A stretch of DNA of 64,000 bases from Wenzhouxiangella sp. XN24 (GTDB lineage Bacteria; Pseudomonadota; Gammaproteobacteria; Steroidobacterales; XN24): the NCBI RefSeq assembly GCF_011064545.1, contig NZ_JAAMFG010000030.1, positions 62,001 to 126,000 of the forward strand. Reading direction: 5' to 3'. Positions 47,467 through 63,170 of the stretch are shown piece by piece. Within the stretch, counting starts at the first letter, position 1. Each line of letters opens with the position of its first letter. The notes below the pieces were generated by a model. That model saw only the letters and a list, made by a program, of their open reading frames with translations. It was not told the DNA's origin and searched no databases. The position numbers and the translations under genes are program-made.

Positions 47467-49592
47467 AGATCCTCGCACGGTGTGTGGCGCTGCTGGCGGG
47501 GCTGCTGGCTGGAGCGGACGCGGCGGACGCGACGCCGGGCGCGCGCCTCGCCGCTGACGAGCGCCTGCGCCTCGACGGCGTGCTGGACGAGGCCGCGTGG
47601 CAGCGCGCCGCGGCGCTCGACGACCTGCGCCAGAGCCAACCCGTCCCCGGGGCGCCCGGCACCCAGCGCACGGTCGTGCGGCTGGCCTGGGACGATGCGA
47701 ATCTCTTCGTTGCGGTCGAGGCCTTCGACACCGAGCCGGGCCGGATCGTGGCGCGACAGATGCAGCGCGACAGCGAGCTGTTCTTCGACGACCACGTCAC
47801 CGTCGTGCTGGATCCCCACGGGCGCGGCCGCGAGGGCTACCTGTTTCGCGTCAACCCGCTCGGCGCGCGCAGCGACGCGATGATCTTCGAAGGCCAGGAG
47901 CAGGACGGCGACTGGGACGGCCGCTGGCGCGCCGCGACGCGCGTGCACGAGGCGGGCTGGACGGCGGAGATCGCCATCCCGTTCACCACGCTGTCGGTCG
48001 ACACGAACACGGCGGCGTGGGGCGTCAACGTGGAACGGCGGGTCGCGCGCAGCAACGAGCGCGTGCGCCTGGCGGGCGACCTGCGGGAAACGCCGATCAG
48101 CTCGCTGGCCGAGCTGCTGACGCTGAGCGGCATCCAGGTTGCGTCGCCCGGCCTCGGGCTGCGGCTGGAGCCCTACCTCGTGCTGCGTGAGTCCTTCGAC
48201 CATGCAGGCGACGACAGCCGGAGCGAGCTCTCGCCCGGGATCGACATGTTCTACCGGGTCACTCCGGCGATCACGGCCGCGTTGACCATCAACACGGATT
48301 TCGCCGAAGCCGAGGTCGACGAACAGCGCGTCAACCTGACCCGCTTTCCGCTGTTCTTTCCCGAGAAGCGCGAGTTCTTCCTGCAGGACACGGCCCTGTT
48401 CCGCTTCGCGGGGCTGGGACAATCGCCGCTGCCCTTCTTCTCCCGCCGCATCGGCCTGGACGAGGCCGGCAACCCGGTCGATATCGACGTGGGCGGCAAG
48501 CTCTCGGGCCGCCAGGGACGCCTCGCTTTCGGCACGCTGGGAGCCCGCGTGGCTGCAGGCCCGAACACGCCCGCGGCGACGCTGGGCGTGGCGCGCGCCG
48601 CCTACGAGCTCGCGCCGGGACTGTCGGCGGGCGTCATCGGCACGGCCGGCGATCCCCGCGCGGACCGTGACGCGCATACGCTCGGCGCGGACCTGCAGTA
48701 CCGCAACAGCGATGTCGCCGGCACGGGCAGGTCGCTCTACACCGAGGCCTGGTGGCAGGACACCCACACCGAGGGATTGCCGGGGGGCGGCGCCTGGGGC
48801 TTCGCCGTCGACTACCCGAACACGGGCCCGACCGCCAACGCCCGTTTCAACCACATCGACGAGGACTACGATCCGGCCCTCGGTTTCGTCTTCCAGACCG
48901 GTATCCGCGAGGGCTTCGGCGAGCTTGGCTACTGGCTGCGCCCGGCCGGCTACGACGCCGTGATTCCGGAGTTCGACTGGGTGGTGCGAGAGCGCTTCGA
49001 CGGCGGGCTGGAATACGTGCTGTACAACCCCGAGGTGTACGTCGAGAACCGCGCCGGCGATTACGTGTTCCCCGAGCTGCGCTTCGAACGGGAGCGGCTG
49101 TTCGAACCTTTCGAGATCCTGCCGGGCATCGTCATCCCGGCCGGCGACTATCGCTATAACCGCGCCGTGCTCAGCGCAGGCACCAGCCGCGATCGCGCTC
49201 TCTCGGTCGAAGCCTCGGTGCTCGCCGGGGACTATTTCACCGGGCAGCGGCGCGACTACGAGCTCGAGTTCCTCTGGCAGCCCACCCAGCGCTACAACAT
49301 CGCCCTGGAGTACGAAGTCACCGACATCGACCTGCCGGAGGGGCGTTTCATCGTGCGCGTCACGGAGGCCGACCTGAACGTCAACTTCAGCACGCGCCTG
49401 GTGCTCAATCTCACCGCGCAGCATGACAACGTTTCCGAGCGGCTCGGGCTGAACGGCCGCCTGCGCTGGAGCTTCGCGGAACATCACGACCTGTTCCTGG
49501 TCGTGAATCATGATCTCAGCACGCTCGACGACGATTTCCGGCGGCTGAACACGGAGACCATCGCGAAAGTGGCGCTGAGCGTGGCGCTCTGA
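47463..49592 (+). CDS. CBM9-like/DUF5916 outer-membrane protein
   Basis: A 709-residue secreted protein. After a signal peptide (MKILARCVALLAGLLAGADA) comes a CBM9/DOMON-like beta domain (RLDGVLDEAAWQRAAALDDL; DANLFVAVEAFDTEPG; ARSDAMIFEG). Then the DUF5916 barrel follows (FYRVTPAITAALTINTDFAE; FFPEKREFFLQDTALFRF). The C-terminus ends in barrel-like strands with terminal leucine. DUF5916 proteins lie in the outer membrane; their substrate is unknown. Overlap with the PepSY gene (ATGA) ties it to this iron-uptake operon. Confidence 0.84.
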   Translation: MKILARCVALLAGLLAGADAADATPGARLAADERLRLDGVLDEAAWQRAAALDDLRQSQPVPGAPGTQRTVVRLAWDDANLFVAVEAFDTEPGRIVARQMQRDSELFFDDHVTVVLDPHGRGREGYLFRVNPLGARSDAMIFEGQEQDGDWDGRWRAATRVHEAGWTAEIAIPFTTLSVDTNTAAWGVNVERRVARSNERVRLAGDLRETPISSLAELLTLSGIQVASPGLGLRLEPYLVLRESFDHAGDDSRSELSPGIDMFYRVTPAITAALTINTDFAEAEVDEQRVNLTRFPLFFPEKREFFLQDTALFRFAGLGQSPLPFFSRRIGLDEAGNPVDIDVGGKLSGRQGRLAFGTLGARVAAGPNTPAATLGVARAAYELAPGLSAGVIGTAGDPRADRDAHTLGADLQYRNSDVAGTGRSLYTEAWWQDTHTEGLPGGGAWGFAVDYPNTGPTANARFNHIDEDYDPALGFVFQTGIREGFGELGYWLRPAGYDAVIPEFDWVVRERFDGGLEYVLYNPEVYVENRAGDYVFPELRFERERLFEPFEILPGIVIPAGDYRYNRAVLSAGTSRDRALSVEASVLAGDYFTGQRRDYELEFLWQPTQRYNIALEYEVTDIDLPEGRFIVRVTEADLNVNFSTRLVLNLTAQHDNVSERLGLNGRLRWSFAEHHDLFLVVNHDLSTLDDDFRRLNTETIAKVALSVAL

Positions 49593-49660
49593 TGATATGG
49601 CGACACTTGATGATTAACGACCCTGCGACGGCGGGGCCAACGACAGAAAGGCCTGGTGTG

Positions 49661-50437
49661 ATGCGATCAGTTATTTTTACAGCCTGTTTTCTTGCCGCCC
49701 TCTCCCCGCGCGTGGCGAAGGCCGAGGGTCCCGTCGCGGACATCGCGTCGTTCTTCGACACCGGCGGGCCGGTCGTCATGATCCTGCTGGGCATGTCGGT
49801 GCTGGCGCTGACGCTGGTGCTGCTCAAGCTGATCCAGTTCCGGCGCTGCCGCGTCGGCGCGACGAGGCCGGCGCGGGAAGCGCTCGCCCTGTGTCGCGCC
49901 GGCCGGACGGAGGAAGCGATCGAGCGGGCGGCGGCCAGCCCCGACCCGACGTCGCAGGCGCTGGCGCGCGCCTTGCGCGGGCAGCAACGCGCCCTGGCCG
50001 AACCGGTGGTCCGCGAGGAAGTGCTCCGTTACGGGAGCAACGTGCTGTTCGAACTGCGTCGCGGCCTGCGGCCGCTGGAAGTCATCGGCTCGCTGGCGCC
50101 GCTGCTCGGGCTGCTGGGCACGGTGCTGGGCATGATCGAGGCCTTCCGCCAGCTCGAGGCGGCCGGCAACCAGGTGAACCCGGCGATCCTGTCGGGAGGC
50201 ATCTGGGAGGCGCTCCTGACCACGGCCGTCGGCCTGTGCGTGGCCATTCCCGTGGTCGCCGTGCTGAACTGGCTGGAGCGGCGCGTGGATCACCTGGCGC
50301 ACGAAATGGACGACGTGGTGACGCAGGCCTTCACCGTGGATCTCGGCGAAGGCGCGCCGGCCGCGCAGCCGGCGACGTTCCCGCACGACACCGGAAGGAC
50401 GGTTCATGCAGCCTCCCTCGCGACTCGCCACGCCTAG
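49661..50437 (+). CDS. exbB: ExbB/TolQ-family proton-channel protein
   Basis: A 258-residue ExbB protein: a signal-like N-terminus, helix 1 GGPVVMILLGMSVLALTLVL, a cytoplasmic loop of about 90 residues (GRTEEAIERAAASPDPTSQA), then LEVIGSLAPLLGLLGTVLGM and ILSGGIWEALLTTAVGLCVA, the two pore helices. It forms the motor pentamer with ExbD. I start at ATG 49661 with AAAGG upstream rather than at ATG 49592, which overlaps the previous stop. It is the first gene of exbB-exbD-exbD-tonB. Confidence 0.9.
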   Translation: MRSVIFTACFLAALSPRVAKAEGPVADIASFFDTGGPVVMILLGMSVLALTLVLLKLIQFRRCRVGATRPAREALALCRAGRTEEAIERAAASPDPTSQALARALRGQQRALAEPVVREEVLRYGSNVLFELRRGLRPLEVIGSLAPLLGLLGTVLGMIEAFRQLEAAGNQVNPAILSGGIWEALLTTAVGLCVAIPVVAVLNWLERRVDHLAHEMDDVVTQAFTVDLGEGAPAAQPATFPHDTGRTVHAASLATRHA

Positions 50438-50861
50438 GTTCGCCGCGGGCGCCGGGCGACGGCGCGCCGTGATCAGCCTGACGCCACTGGTGGACGTGGT
50501 GTTCATCCTGCTCGTGTTCTTCATGCTGGCGTCGAGCTTCCTCGACTGGCGCTACGTGACGATGGACACTCCGGCGGCGCGGGCCGCGGCGCCGCCGAGC
50601 GATGTGCCGGCCCTGGTCCTCGTCGTGAGCCGCGACGGCATACTGCTCGAGGATACGGCGGTGAGCGCGGCCGAGGCGATCGCTGCCGCGGACCGGCACC
50701 TGGCGCAACACCCGGATGTCGCGGTGCGGCTGCAGCCTGCGGGGGACACGCCGCTGCAGGCGGTGATGGACGTGCTCGATGCGCTCTCGGCCGCCGGGCT
50801 CGAACCGCTCAAGCTGGTGCGCGATCCCGCCTGGCAGGACGACCGGGAGGCGATGGACTGA
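50406..50861 (+). CDS. exbD: ExbD/TolR-family protein 1
   Basis: A 151-residue ExbD. The single membrane helix [20 protein letters not shown] holds the essential proton-path aspartate (LVDVVF), followed by a periplasmic domain ([30 protein letters not shown]). It overlaps exbB by 32 nt and the second exbD by 1 nt. Both ExbD copies retain the helix core, but only this one has the aspartate. Confidence 0.88.
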   Translation: MQPPSRLATPRFAAGAGRRRAVISLTPLVDVVFILLVFFMLASSFLDWRYVTMDTPAARAAAPPSDVPALVLVVSRDGILLEDTAVSAAEAIAAADRHLAQHPDVAVRLQPAGDTPLQAVMDVLDALSAAGLEPLKLVRDPAWQDDREAMD

Positions 50862-51267
50862 TGCATTTCCCCGAGCGCCGTCCCGACCCGACCGAGGAAC
50901 GCATCCTGCCGCTGATCAACGTGGTGTTCCTGCTGCTGATCTTCTTCATGCTGGCGGGCACCCTCACGGTCCGCGAGCCTTTCGAAGTGGCCGCGCCGGC
51001 GTCCTCCAGCGAGACCCGTCCCGAGCCCGAGCCGCTGCGCCTGCTGCTCGGCGCCGACGGGCGGCTGGCCCTGGAAGGCGAAGTGCTGCGGGAGGCCGAG
51101 GCGCTGGAGGCCCTGGCGGCGGCGCTGGCCGAAGATCCGGCGCTGCGCGTCGAACTCAAGGCCGATGCCGGAACCCCGGGCAACCGGGTGGTGGCGTTGC
51201 TGGAAGCCCTGCACGCCGCCGGGCTGGAGAAAGTCTCCCTCATGACGCAGGCCCGGGGGGAAGACTG

Positions 51268-51268
<1 letters not shown>
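50861..51268 (+). CDS. exbD: ExbD/TolR-family protein 2, pore aspartate replaced by asparagine
   Basis: A 135-residue ExbD-like protein with helix [20 protein letters not shown]. The aspartate conserved in the ExbD helix (LVDVVF in copy 1) is asparagine here (LINVVF), so it probably cannot pass protons alone. A periplasmic domain follows ([31 protein letters not shown]). Two tandem exbD genes before tonB are a known arrangement, in which a mixed dimer may form. Start overlaps copy 1; stop overlaps tonB (ATG at 51268). Confidence 0.86.
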
Positions 51269-52026
<758 letters not shown>

Positions 52027-52055
52027 TCTCGTGAGGCCGGATCAGGGAGTGGAAC

Positions 52056-53189
52056 TCAAAGCCCGATCGCGGCCTGTCCCGGCACGGCGTGCAGGAACCA
52101 TCGCTCGGTGACGACCCGACGGGTGAACCAGCGATTGCGCATCAATGCTGGCGCCAGCGCGTGCTTGAGCCACTCGGGCACGGCGCGTTGCGGCTGGTCG
52201 CCGCGCCGGCCGAAGTGCGCGCGCAAGGCCCGCTCGTAGTCGCCGGCCGCGCCTTCGTCGGCACCATTCGTCCTTGCGCCATGCCGCAGCAGCGCCCGCG
52301 CCGCGAGCAGCGCCGACTCGACCGCCGGGCGGATTCCCTCGCCGCTTTGGGTGTACGCGAGTCCCGCCGCGTCGCCGATCAGCAGGCAGCCCGGCCCCGC
52401 CAGCGGGCGGCGTGCGTGGCCGTACAGCAGGTAGGCATGTCCCTTGAATCGTGCCGGCAGGTCCGCCGGGATCCGTCCCGCCGACTGCATGGCCGCGACG
52501 AACTCGTCGAGGTGTTCGGCGAGGCGATGATGGTCTTCGCGCCCGAGCCCGATGTTGAGGTAGTCGCCCTTGCGGAACACCCAGCCGTAGCCCTTGAGAT
52601 CGCGGCAGAACCAGAGCTCCGGGACTTCACCGCGCACCTTGCAGGCCGCAGCATCGGACGGGCTCATGCGGAACTCGATCTCCTTGGCCGTGACCGCGAG
52701 CTCGTGGCCGCCCGGCCCGTCGCCGAGGTGGGTCGCCACGGGGCAGAAATGACCGCCCGCACCCACCAGCCACGGCGCCCGGTAGCGCTCGTTGACATGC
52801 CACCGGCCGTCCTCGCGGACCATCTCGCGGGCCTGTTCGCCGAGCGCGGTCTCGACGCCGCTGTGCTGCAGGAGGTAATGATCGAACTCGCAGCGCCGGA
52901 TGCCGTAGCTCACCGGCTCGTCGCCGTGCCGGTTCTCGCAGGCCGGCTCGCCCATCAGGCCGATGCGAAAGCCGTGGATCGGCTGCAACACGCGCCCCTG
53001 CGCGTAATCCGCGCGGTCCACCTGCAGGGCGTCGAACACCGCGGGCGTCACCCATCCGGCGCAGGTCTTGTCGCGGGGAAACTCGGCCTTGTCGAGCAGC
53101 AGCACGCGCCAGCCGCCGTCCCGCAACGCGCGGCCCATGGTCGAGCCGGCCGGCCCGCCGCCGACCACGATGGCGTCGTAGTCACGCAT
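52056..53189 (-). CDS. FAD-dependent oxidoreductase (geranylgeranyl-reductase-like)
   Basis: A 377-residue FAD enzyme of the geranylgeranyl reductase/aromatic hydroxylase-like group: DYDAIVVGGGPAGSTMGRAL at the start, EFPRDKTCAGWVTPAV, and GPGCLLIGDAAGLAYTQSGE as the second FAD block. Members reduce or hydroxylate lipids or quinones. ATG 53189 overlaps the end of the cyclopropane-synthase-like gene by 8 nt, so both are in one operon and may act on the same lipid. It converges on tonB, 30 nt away. Confidence 0.8.
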   Translation of the reverse strand: MRDYDAIVVGGGPAGSTMGRALRDGGWRVLLLDKAEFPRDKTCAGWVTPAVFDALQVDRADYAQGRVLQPIHGFRIGLMGEPACENRHGDEPVSYGIRRCEFDHYLLQHSGVETALGEQAREMVREDGRWHVNERYRAPWLVGAGGHFCPVATHLGDGPGGHELAVTAKEIEFRMSPSDAAACKVRGEVPELWFCRDLKGYGWVFRKGDYLNIGLGREDHHRLAEHLDEFVAAMQSAGRIPADLPARFKGHAYLLYGHARRPLAGPGCLLIGDAAGLAYTQSGEGIRPAVESALLAARALLRHGARTNGADEGAAGDYERALRAHFGRRGDQPQRAVPEWLKHALAPALMRNRWFTRRVVTERWFLHAVPGQAAIGL

Positions 53190-54492
53190 CCAGCGGGACC
53201 GCGGCCGAGGCATACAGGTCCCGCCGCGTGGCCGGCACCCGGTTGCTCTCGCCGGGCGCGAACACCACCTGGAACAGCTGCAGCGTGCCGGCGATGAAGG
53301 CCGCACGCGCGCCCGCCAGGTAGAGCGTCCAGGCGCGGGCGAACTCGTCGTCGTAGTCGGCACGCACGGCGTCGCGCGCAGCAAGGTAGCGCGCCTGCCA
53401 GTGCCGCAGGGTCTCGGCGTAGTGCAGCCGCAGGTTCTCGACGTCGAGCACGGAGAATCCGCCCTCTTCGAACAGGCGCATCAGCTCGGTGATCGACGGC
53501 ACGTGGGTGCCGGGGAAGATGCGTTTCTCGATCCAGGCGTTGACGGGCGCGGGGCGATTGCGGCCGATCGTGTGAATCAGTCCCAGCCCGCCGGGCGCGA
53601 GGGTGCGCTCGATGGCCTCGGCCAATGCACCGTAGTTCGCCGGGCCGACATGTTCGAGCATGCCGACCGAGACGAAGGCGTCGCAGCGCCCTTCGATGTT
53701 GCGGTAGTCGTCCTCGACGTATTCGACGCGATCCTCGAGGCCTTCGCGCGCCGCCTGCTCGCGGGCCCAGGCGACCTGCTCGCGCGAGATGTTCCAGGCC
53801 CGCACATGCACGCCGTAATGCTTCGCCATGTAGCGCGCGAGGCCACCCCAGCCGCAGCCCGCCTCGATCACCTGCTGGCCCGGCTGGAGGCGCAGCTTGC
53901 GGCACACGTGCTCGAGCTTGGCGAGCTGGGCCTGCTCGAGACTGAGCTCGCGGGTCTCGAAATACGCGCAGGTGTATTGCATGGCCGCGGTGTCCAGCCA
54001 CCGCCGGTAGAACGCGTTGCCGAGGTCGTAGTGGCGGTGGATGTTGTGACGGGCATCACCGAGTCCGGCACCGTTGCGCGGCGGGTCGCGCCACAGGGCG
54101 GTGAGCCAGCCGGGCCACGCGCCGCGCATCCGGCCGATGTGCCGGTAGAGTTCGACGAGCAACTCGGTCAGGTCGCCGTGCACCTCGAGCCGTCCGCGGC
54201 TGTACAGCTCGCCGAAGCCGATGTTCGGGTGGCGCAGCAATTCGTACAGCGCGCGGCGGTCGTTCAGCACCAGCGTGAAGCGCGCGGCCGGAGCGCCGAC
54301 CGCGAATCCGTCCCAGAGGCGCAGCCGGACCGGCGGCCCGCCGGCAAGCTGGTGCAGGCGCTGCAGCAAGGCACGCTCCGCCAGCGTCGCGGGCCGGCTG
54401 CCCGATGCGGCCGGGGCGACCTTCGCTGCGGGTGATGTCTGCTGCAGATCTCGTGGCGGGGGCCGCCCGGGCCGGGTACTTTCGCGTCGCAT
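53182..54492 (-). CDS. cyclopropane-fatty-acyl-phospholipid synthase-like methyltransferase
   Basis: A 436-residue SAM-dependent enzyme of the CFA synthase family: N-terminal lipid-binding domain (LRHPNIGFGELYSRGRLEVH), then DARHNIHRHYDLGNAFYRRW, LQPGQQVIEAGCGWGGLARY (SAM motif), SVGMLEHVGPANY and HTIGRNRPAPVNAWIEKRIF. Members methylate or cyclopropanate acyl chains. ATG 54492 has AGGAGG 5 nt upstream, better than GTG 54498. It lies 16 nt after the MBL-rhodanese gene and overlaps the FAD gene. Confidence 0.88.
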   Translation of the reverse strand: MRRESTRPGRPPPRDLQQTSPAAKVAPAASGSRPATLAERALLQRLHQLAGGPPVRLRLWDGFAVGAPAARFTLVLNDRRALYELLRHPNIGFGELYSRGRLEVHGDLTELLVELYRHIGRMRGAWPGWLTALWRDPPRNGAGLGDARHNIHRHYDLGNAFYRRWLDTAAMQYTCAYFETRELSLEQAQLAKLEHVCRKLRLQPGQQVIEAGCGWGGLARYMAKHYGVHVRAWNISREQVAWAREQAAREGLEDRVEYVEDDYRNIEGRCDAFVSVGMLEHVGPANYGALAEAIERTLAPGGLGLIHTIGRNRPAPVNAWIEKRIFPGTHVPSITELMRLFEEGGFSVLDVENLRLHYAETLRHWQARYLAARDAVRADYDDEFARAWTLYLAGARAAFIAGTLQLFQVVFAPGESNRVPATRRDLYASAAVPLDA

Positions 54493-54508
54493 GTCCACCT
54501 CCTGTGTC

Positions 54509-55906
54509 TCAGGCCGCCTCGGTCTCGAGGCCGGCGCTCTCCCATCCCGTCATGCCTCCCAGCACGTTGACCACGCTTTCGTAGCCGCGCCGTTGCAACA
54601 GGCTGGCGATGACCGAGGACCGATAGCCGCTGCCGCAGATGACGGCGATCTGCGGGCCTCGCGGGATCTCGTCGAGGCGGTCCGGCACCTCGCCGCCACT
54701 GATGTGCGTGGCCCCCGGCACGTGGCCGGCCGACCATTCCGCGGGCTGGCGCACGTCGAGCACGAACAGCTCGCCATCGCGGGCCATCACCCGGCACAAT
54801 TCGAAGATCGTCCACTGGGGCAGCCCCGCGATGTCACGCCCGTGCGTGCGCCATGCCTTCATGCCGCCGGCCAGCCAGCCGCTGGGCATGTCGTAACCGA
54901 TGCGCAGCAGTTGCCAGTAGAGTTCCGGCAATTCCTCCGGGTGCTCCACCACCAGGAGGGTGCGCGCCCCGTCGGGCAGCACGGTGCCGGCCCAAGTGGG
55001 GAAGGAGGAACCGGAGGACACGTTCAACGCGCGCGGAATGTGCGCGGAGAAGGCCTCGGGCGAGCGGCAGTCGAGGATGTAGTAGCCGTCCTCGCGACCC
55101 AGCCGCTCGAATGCTTCAGGCTGCAGCGCGGGCGGGGCCGCCAGCATGCCGAGCAGCGGCGGCCCCTCCATGTTCTGCCGGCGCATGCGGCGCCAGTAGG
55201 GCGGCACGGTGGGCAAATCGCCGAGGTCCAGGCAGTTGGCGACGAAGCCCTCGGCATCGGCCAGCTGCGCGAGCTGGCGGTTCATGCGCCGCTCGTAGCC
55301 GATGGTCGTGGAAAGCATGCTGCCGATGCTGCCGCCGCACAGGGAGCCGGCGACGTGCGTCGGGTAGACCTGCACGTGATCGGGAAGGCGCAGGATCTTC
55401 TCCTGCAGCGTGTGACAGAATTCCCGTGCCCCTTCGCGTGCAGCCGCCTCGCCGCCGAGCAGGTCCGGCCGCGCGATGTCGTCCACCAGCAATGCGCCGC
55501 CCGACAGCAACAGCGCCGGTTCGTGTCCGCGCGCGCGGTCGAACACCAGGAGTGAGATGTGCTCCGGCGTGTGGCCCGGCGTGTGCAGCACCTCGATCTC
55601 GACCTCGCCCATCTGCAGGCGCTCGCCGTCGTCCATGTAGCGCACCGGGTAGGCGAGCTCGGCGCGCCCGCCGGCGAGCAATTGCACCTCGCCCCGGGCG
55701 GGGAGTTCGCAGATCCCTGACAGGTAGTCGTTGTGCTGGTGGGTGTCGGCTGCATACGCGAGGCGCATGCCGTGGCGTTGCGCGGTATCGAAGTAGCCGT
55801 CGACGTCCCGGCGCACATCCAGCACCAGTGCCTCGCCGGTGTCCTCGGCGCCGATGAAGTACGAGGCATGACCCAGGCTCTCTTCGTAGAATTGCTTGAA
55901 AATCAT
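54509..55906 (-). CDS. metallo-beta-lactamase persulfide-dioxygenase-like protein with two rhodanese domains
   Basis: A 465-residue protein. An ETHE1/BlhA-like MBL domain (ADTHQHNDYLSGI, VLHTPGHTPEHISLLVF, and the YPTHVAGSL histidine) is followed by two rhodanese domains. The first (DGYYILDCRSPEAFSAHIPR) lacks a catalytic cysteine. The second (LFVLDVRQPAEWSAGHVPGA) has it in VICGSGYRSSVIASLL. It would oxidise glutathione or protein persulfides to sulfite and move sulfur. ATG 55906 is the family start. It is first in the operon with the CFA-like and FAD genes. Confidence 0.86.
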   Translation of the reverse strand: MIFKQFYEESLGHASYFIGAEDTGEALVLDVRRDVDGYFDTAQRHGMRLAYAADTHQHNDYLSGICELPARGEVQLLAGGRAELAYPVRYMDDGERLQMGEVEIEVLHTPGHTPEHISLLVFDRARGHEPALLLSGGALLVDDIARPDLLGGEAAAREGAREFCHTLQEKILRLPDHVQVYPTHVAGSLCGGSIGSMLSTTIGYERRMNRQLAQLADAEGFVANCLDLGDLPTVPPYWRRMRRQNMEGPPLLGMLAAPPALQPEAFERLGREDGYYILDCRSPEAFSAHIPRALNVSSGSSFPTWAGTVLPDGARTLLVVEHPEELPELYWQLLRIGYDMPSGWLAGGMKAWRTHGRDIAGLPQWTIFELCRVMARDGELFVLDVRQPAEWSAGHVPGATHISGGEVPDRLDEIPRGPQIAVICGSGYRSSVIASLLQRRGYESVVNVLGGMTGWESAGLETEAA

Positions 55907-55994
55907 TGCCCTCTTCCCTCCTCCGAGCGCGGCTGATGACACCCCCTGATCTGAGACTAGACTAAGAACGAGGGGCGTGAAGTAAGGGGCGACC

Positions 55995-56897
55995 ATGAGC
56001 CAGGGAATCATCAGTGTCTTCGGCGGCACGGGCTTTCTGGGCGACAACATCGCCCGGGCGCTGGTGACGTCGGGCTACCCTGTCCGGATCGTGGCGCGGC
56101 ACCCGGCACGCCCCGGCTGGGCGCGGGAAAACCACGAGATCGAGCTGGAAAAGGCCGATATCCGTGACGAAGCCGGTGTCGAGCGCGCCGTGGCGGGTGC
56201 TGCGGCCGTGGTCAACGCGGTCAGCCTGTACGTGGAGTCCGGCGGCCGGGACACTTTCGAGGCGATGCATGTCCAGGGCGCCCGGCAGCTGGCCCGTGCG
56301 GCCCGTGACGGCGGGGCCAGCCGTTTCGTGCTGGTCTCCGGGATCGGGTCCGACAAGCAGTCACCGTCGCACTACATCCGTGCCCGCGCCCAGGGCGAGG
56401 AGGTCGTGCGTGAAGCGTTCCCCGGTGCGACGATCGTCCGCCCGAGCGTCATTTTCGGGCGTGGCGACGCATTCCTGTCCGCGCTGGTGCGCGTCACCCG
56501 TGCTCCCGTCGTGCCGTTGTTCGGCCATGGGGAAACCCGCCTCCAGCCCGTGTGGGTGCGCGATGTGGCCAGGGCCGTGGCGGCGATCATCCGCGGGCGT
56601 GGCGGGGATGAAGAAGTGTTCGAGCTGGGCGGCACGATCTATCGCTACCGCAAGGTGGTGGAGATGGTGCTCGAGGCGCTGGGCCGGCGCCGCCTGCTGC
56701 TGCCCGTGCCCTTCGCCTTGTGGCGCGGCGGGGCGACTTTGCTGCAGCCGCTGCCCAACCCGCCGCTGACGCGCGACCAGGCGCTCATGATGCAGTGGGA
56801 CAACGTGGTCAACGGCACGCGAGGCACATTCCAGGATCTCGGCCTGGCGCCCAGTTCGTTGCGCGAACGAATCGGGGAAATCCTCGCGCCCCGTTGA
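55995..56897 (+). CDS. NDUFA9-like SDR (NAD-dependent epimerase-type protein)
   Basis: A 300-residue SDR of the complex I NDUFA9-like group: ISVFGGTGFLGDNIARALVT (NAD-binding glycine loop), SRFVLVSGIGSDKQSPSHYI and ATIVRPSVIFGRGDAFLSAL. C-terminal FGRHETRLQPVW-type and PLPNPPLTRDQALMMQWDNV blocks follow. Bacterial members are usually monocistronic, and a quinone-related role is assumed. It is divergent from the MBL-rhodanese gene with an 88-nt promoter gap. Confidence 0.83.
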   Translation: MSQGIISVFGGTGFLGDNIARALVTSGYPVRIVARHPARPGWARENHEIELEKADIRDEAGVERAVAGAAAVVNAVSLYVESGGRDTFEAMHVQGARQLARAARDGGASRFVLVSGIGSDKQSPSHYIRARAQGEEVVREAFPGATIVRPSVIFGRGDAFLSALVRVTRAPVVPLFGHGETRLQPVWVRDVARAVAAIIRGRGGDEEVFELGGTIYRYRKVVEMVLEALGRRRLLLPVPFALWRGGATLLQPLPNPPLTRDQALMMQWDNVVNGTRGTFQDLGLAPSSLRERIGEILAPR

Positions 56898-56923
56898 GCA
56901 GGCACGCCCGGGCCCGCGCGCCG

Positions 56924-57392
56924 TCAGCCGGCCTCGTGCTCCAGGATGTCCGCGACCCGGGTCTCCAGCTTCTCGAGATCCGGCACCAGCGGCGTCTCGT
57001 TCATCACCGTGACGCGACAGAGCACCGGCGAATCCTCGTCCTGCTCCGCGTCTTCCTCGAGGCGCAACACTTCCTCGCTGACCCGCACGAGCTGCGGCAG
57101 GCCCTGGCACAGCAACGCCAGGCCGCCGCGACCGAGCTTCCCGGTGAGGCTGCGCAGGATCAGCGCCCGGCTGCGCCCGCCGATGTCCGGCACCGCATCG
57201 CCGCAGGCCGCCTCGAACGACACCAGCGGCACCACGCGATCGGTCCACGCGACATCCCCCAGCAACCACTCGGGCTCCTGCTCCCGAAGGCGGAAACGGC
57301 CGAGACCGATGACTTCCGCGACGCAGGCCCGCGGCACGATGAGCCGCCGTCCCACCAGCGGCACCAGCAGGCAGTGCAAGAGTTCCTGTTCC

Positions 57393-57400
<8 letters not shown>
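56924..57400 (-). CDS. CheW-like protein of the Chp cluster
   Basis: A 158-residue CheW-domain protein: QELLHCLLVPLVGRRLIVPR then ACVAEVIGLGRFRLREQEPE and WLLGDVAWTDRVVPLVSFEA. The last 40 residues are acidic and variable. CheW scaffolds couple chemoreceptors to CheA-type kinases, here ChpA, whose gene it overlaps by 8 nt (57393-57400). This C-terminal, extra CheW gene matches the chpC position in pil-chp clusters. ATG 57400 is the family start. Confidence 0.83.
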
Positions 57401-63166
<5,766 letters not shown>

Positions 63167-63170
<4 letters not shown>
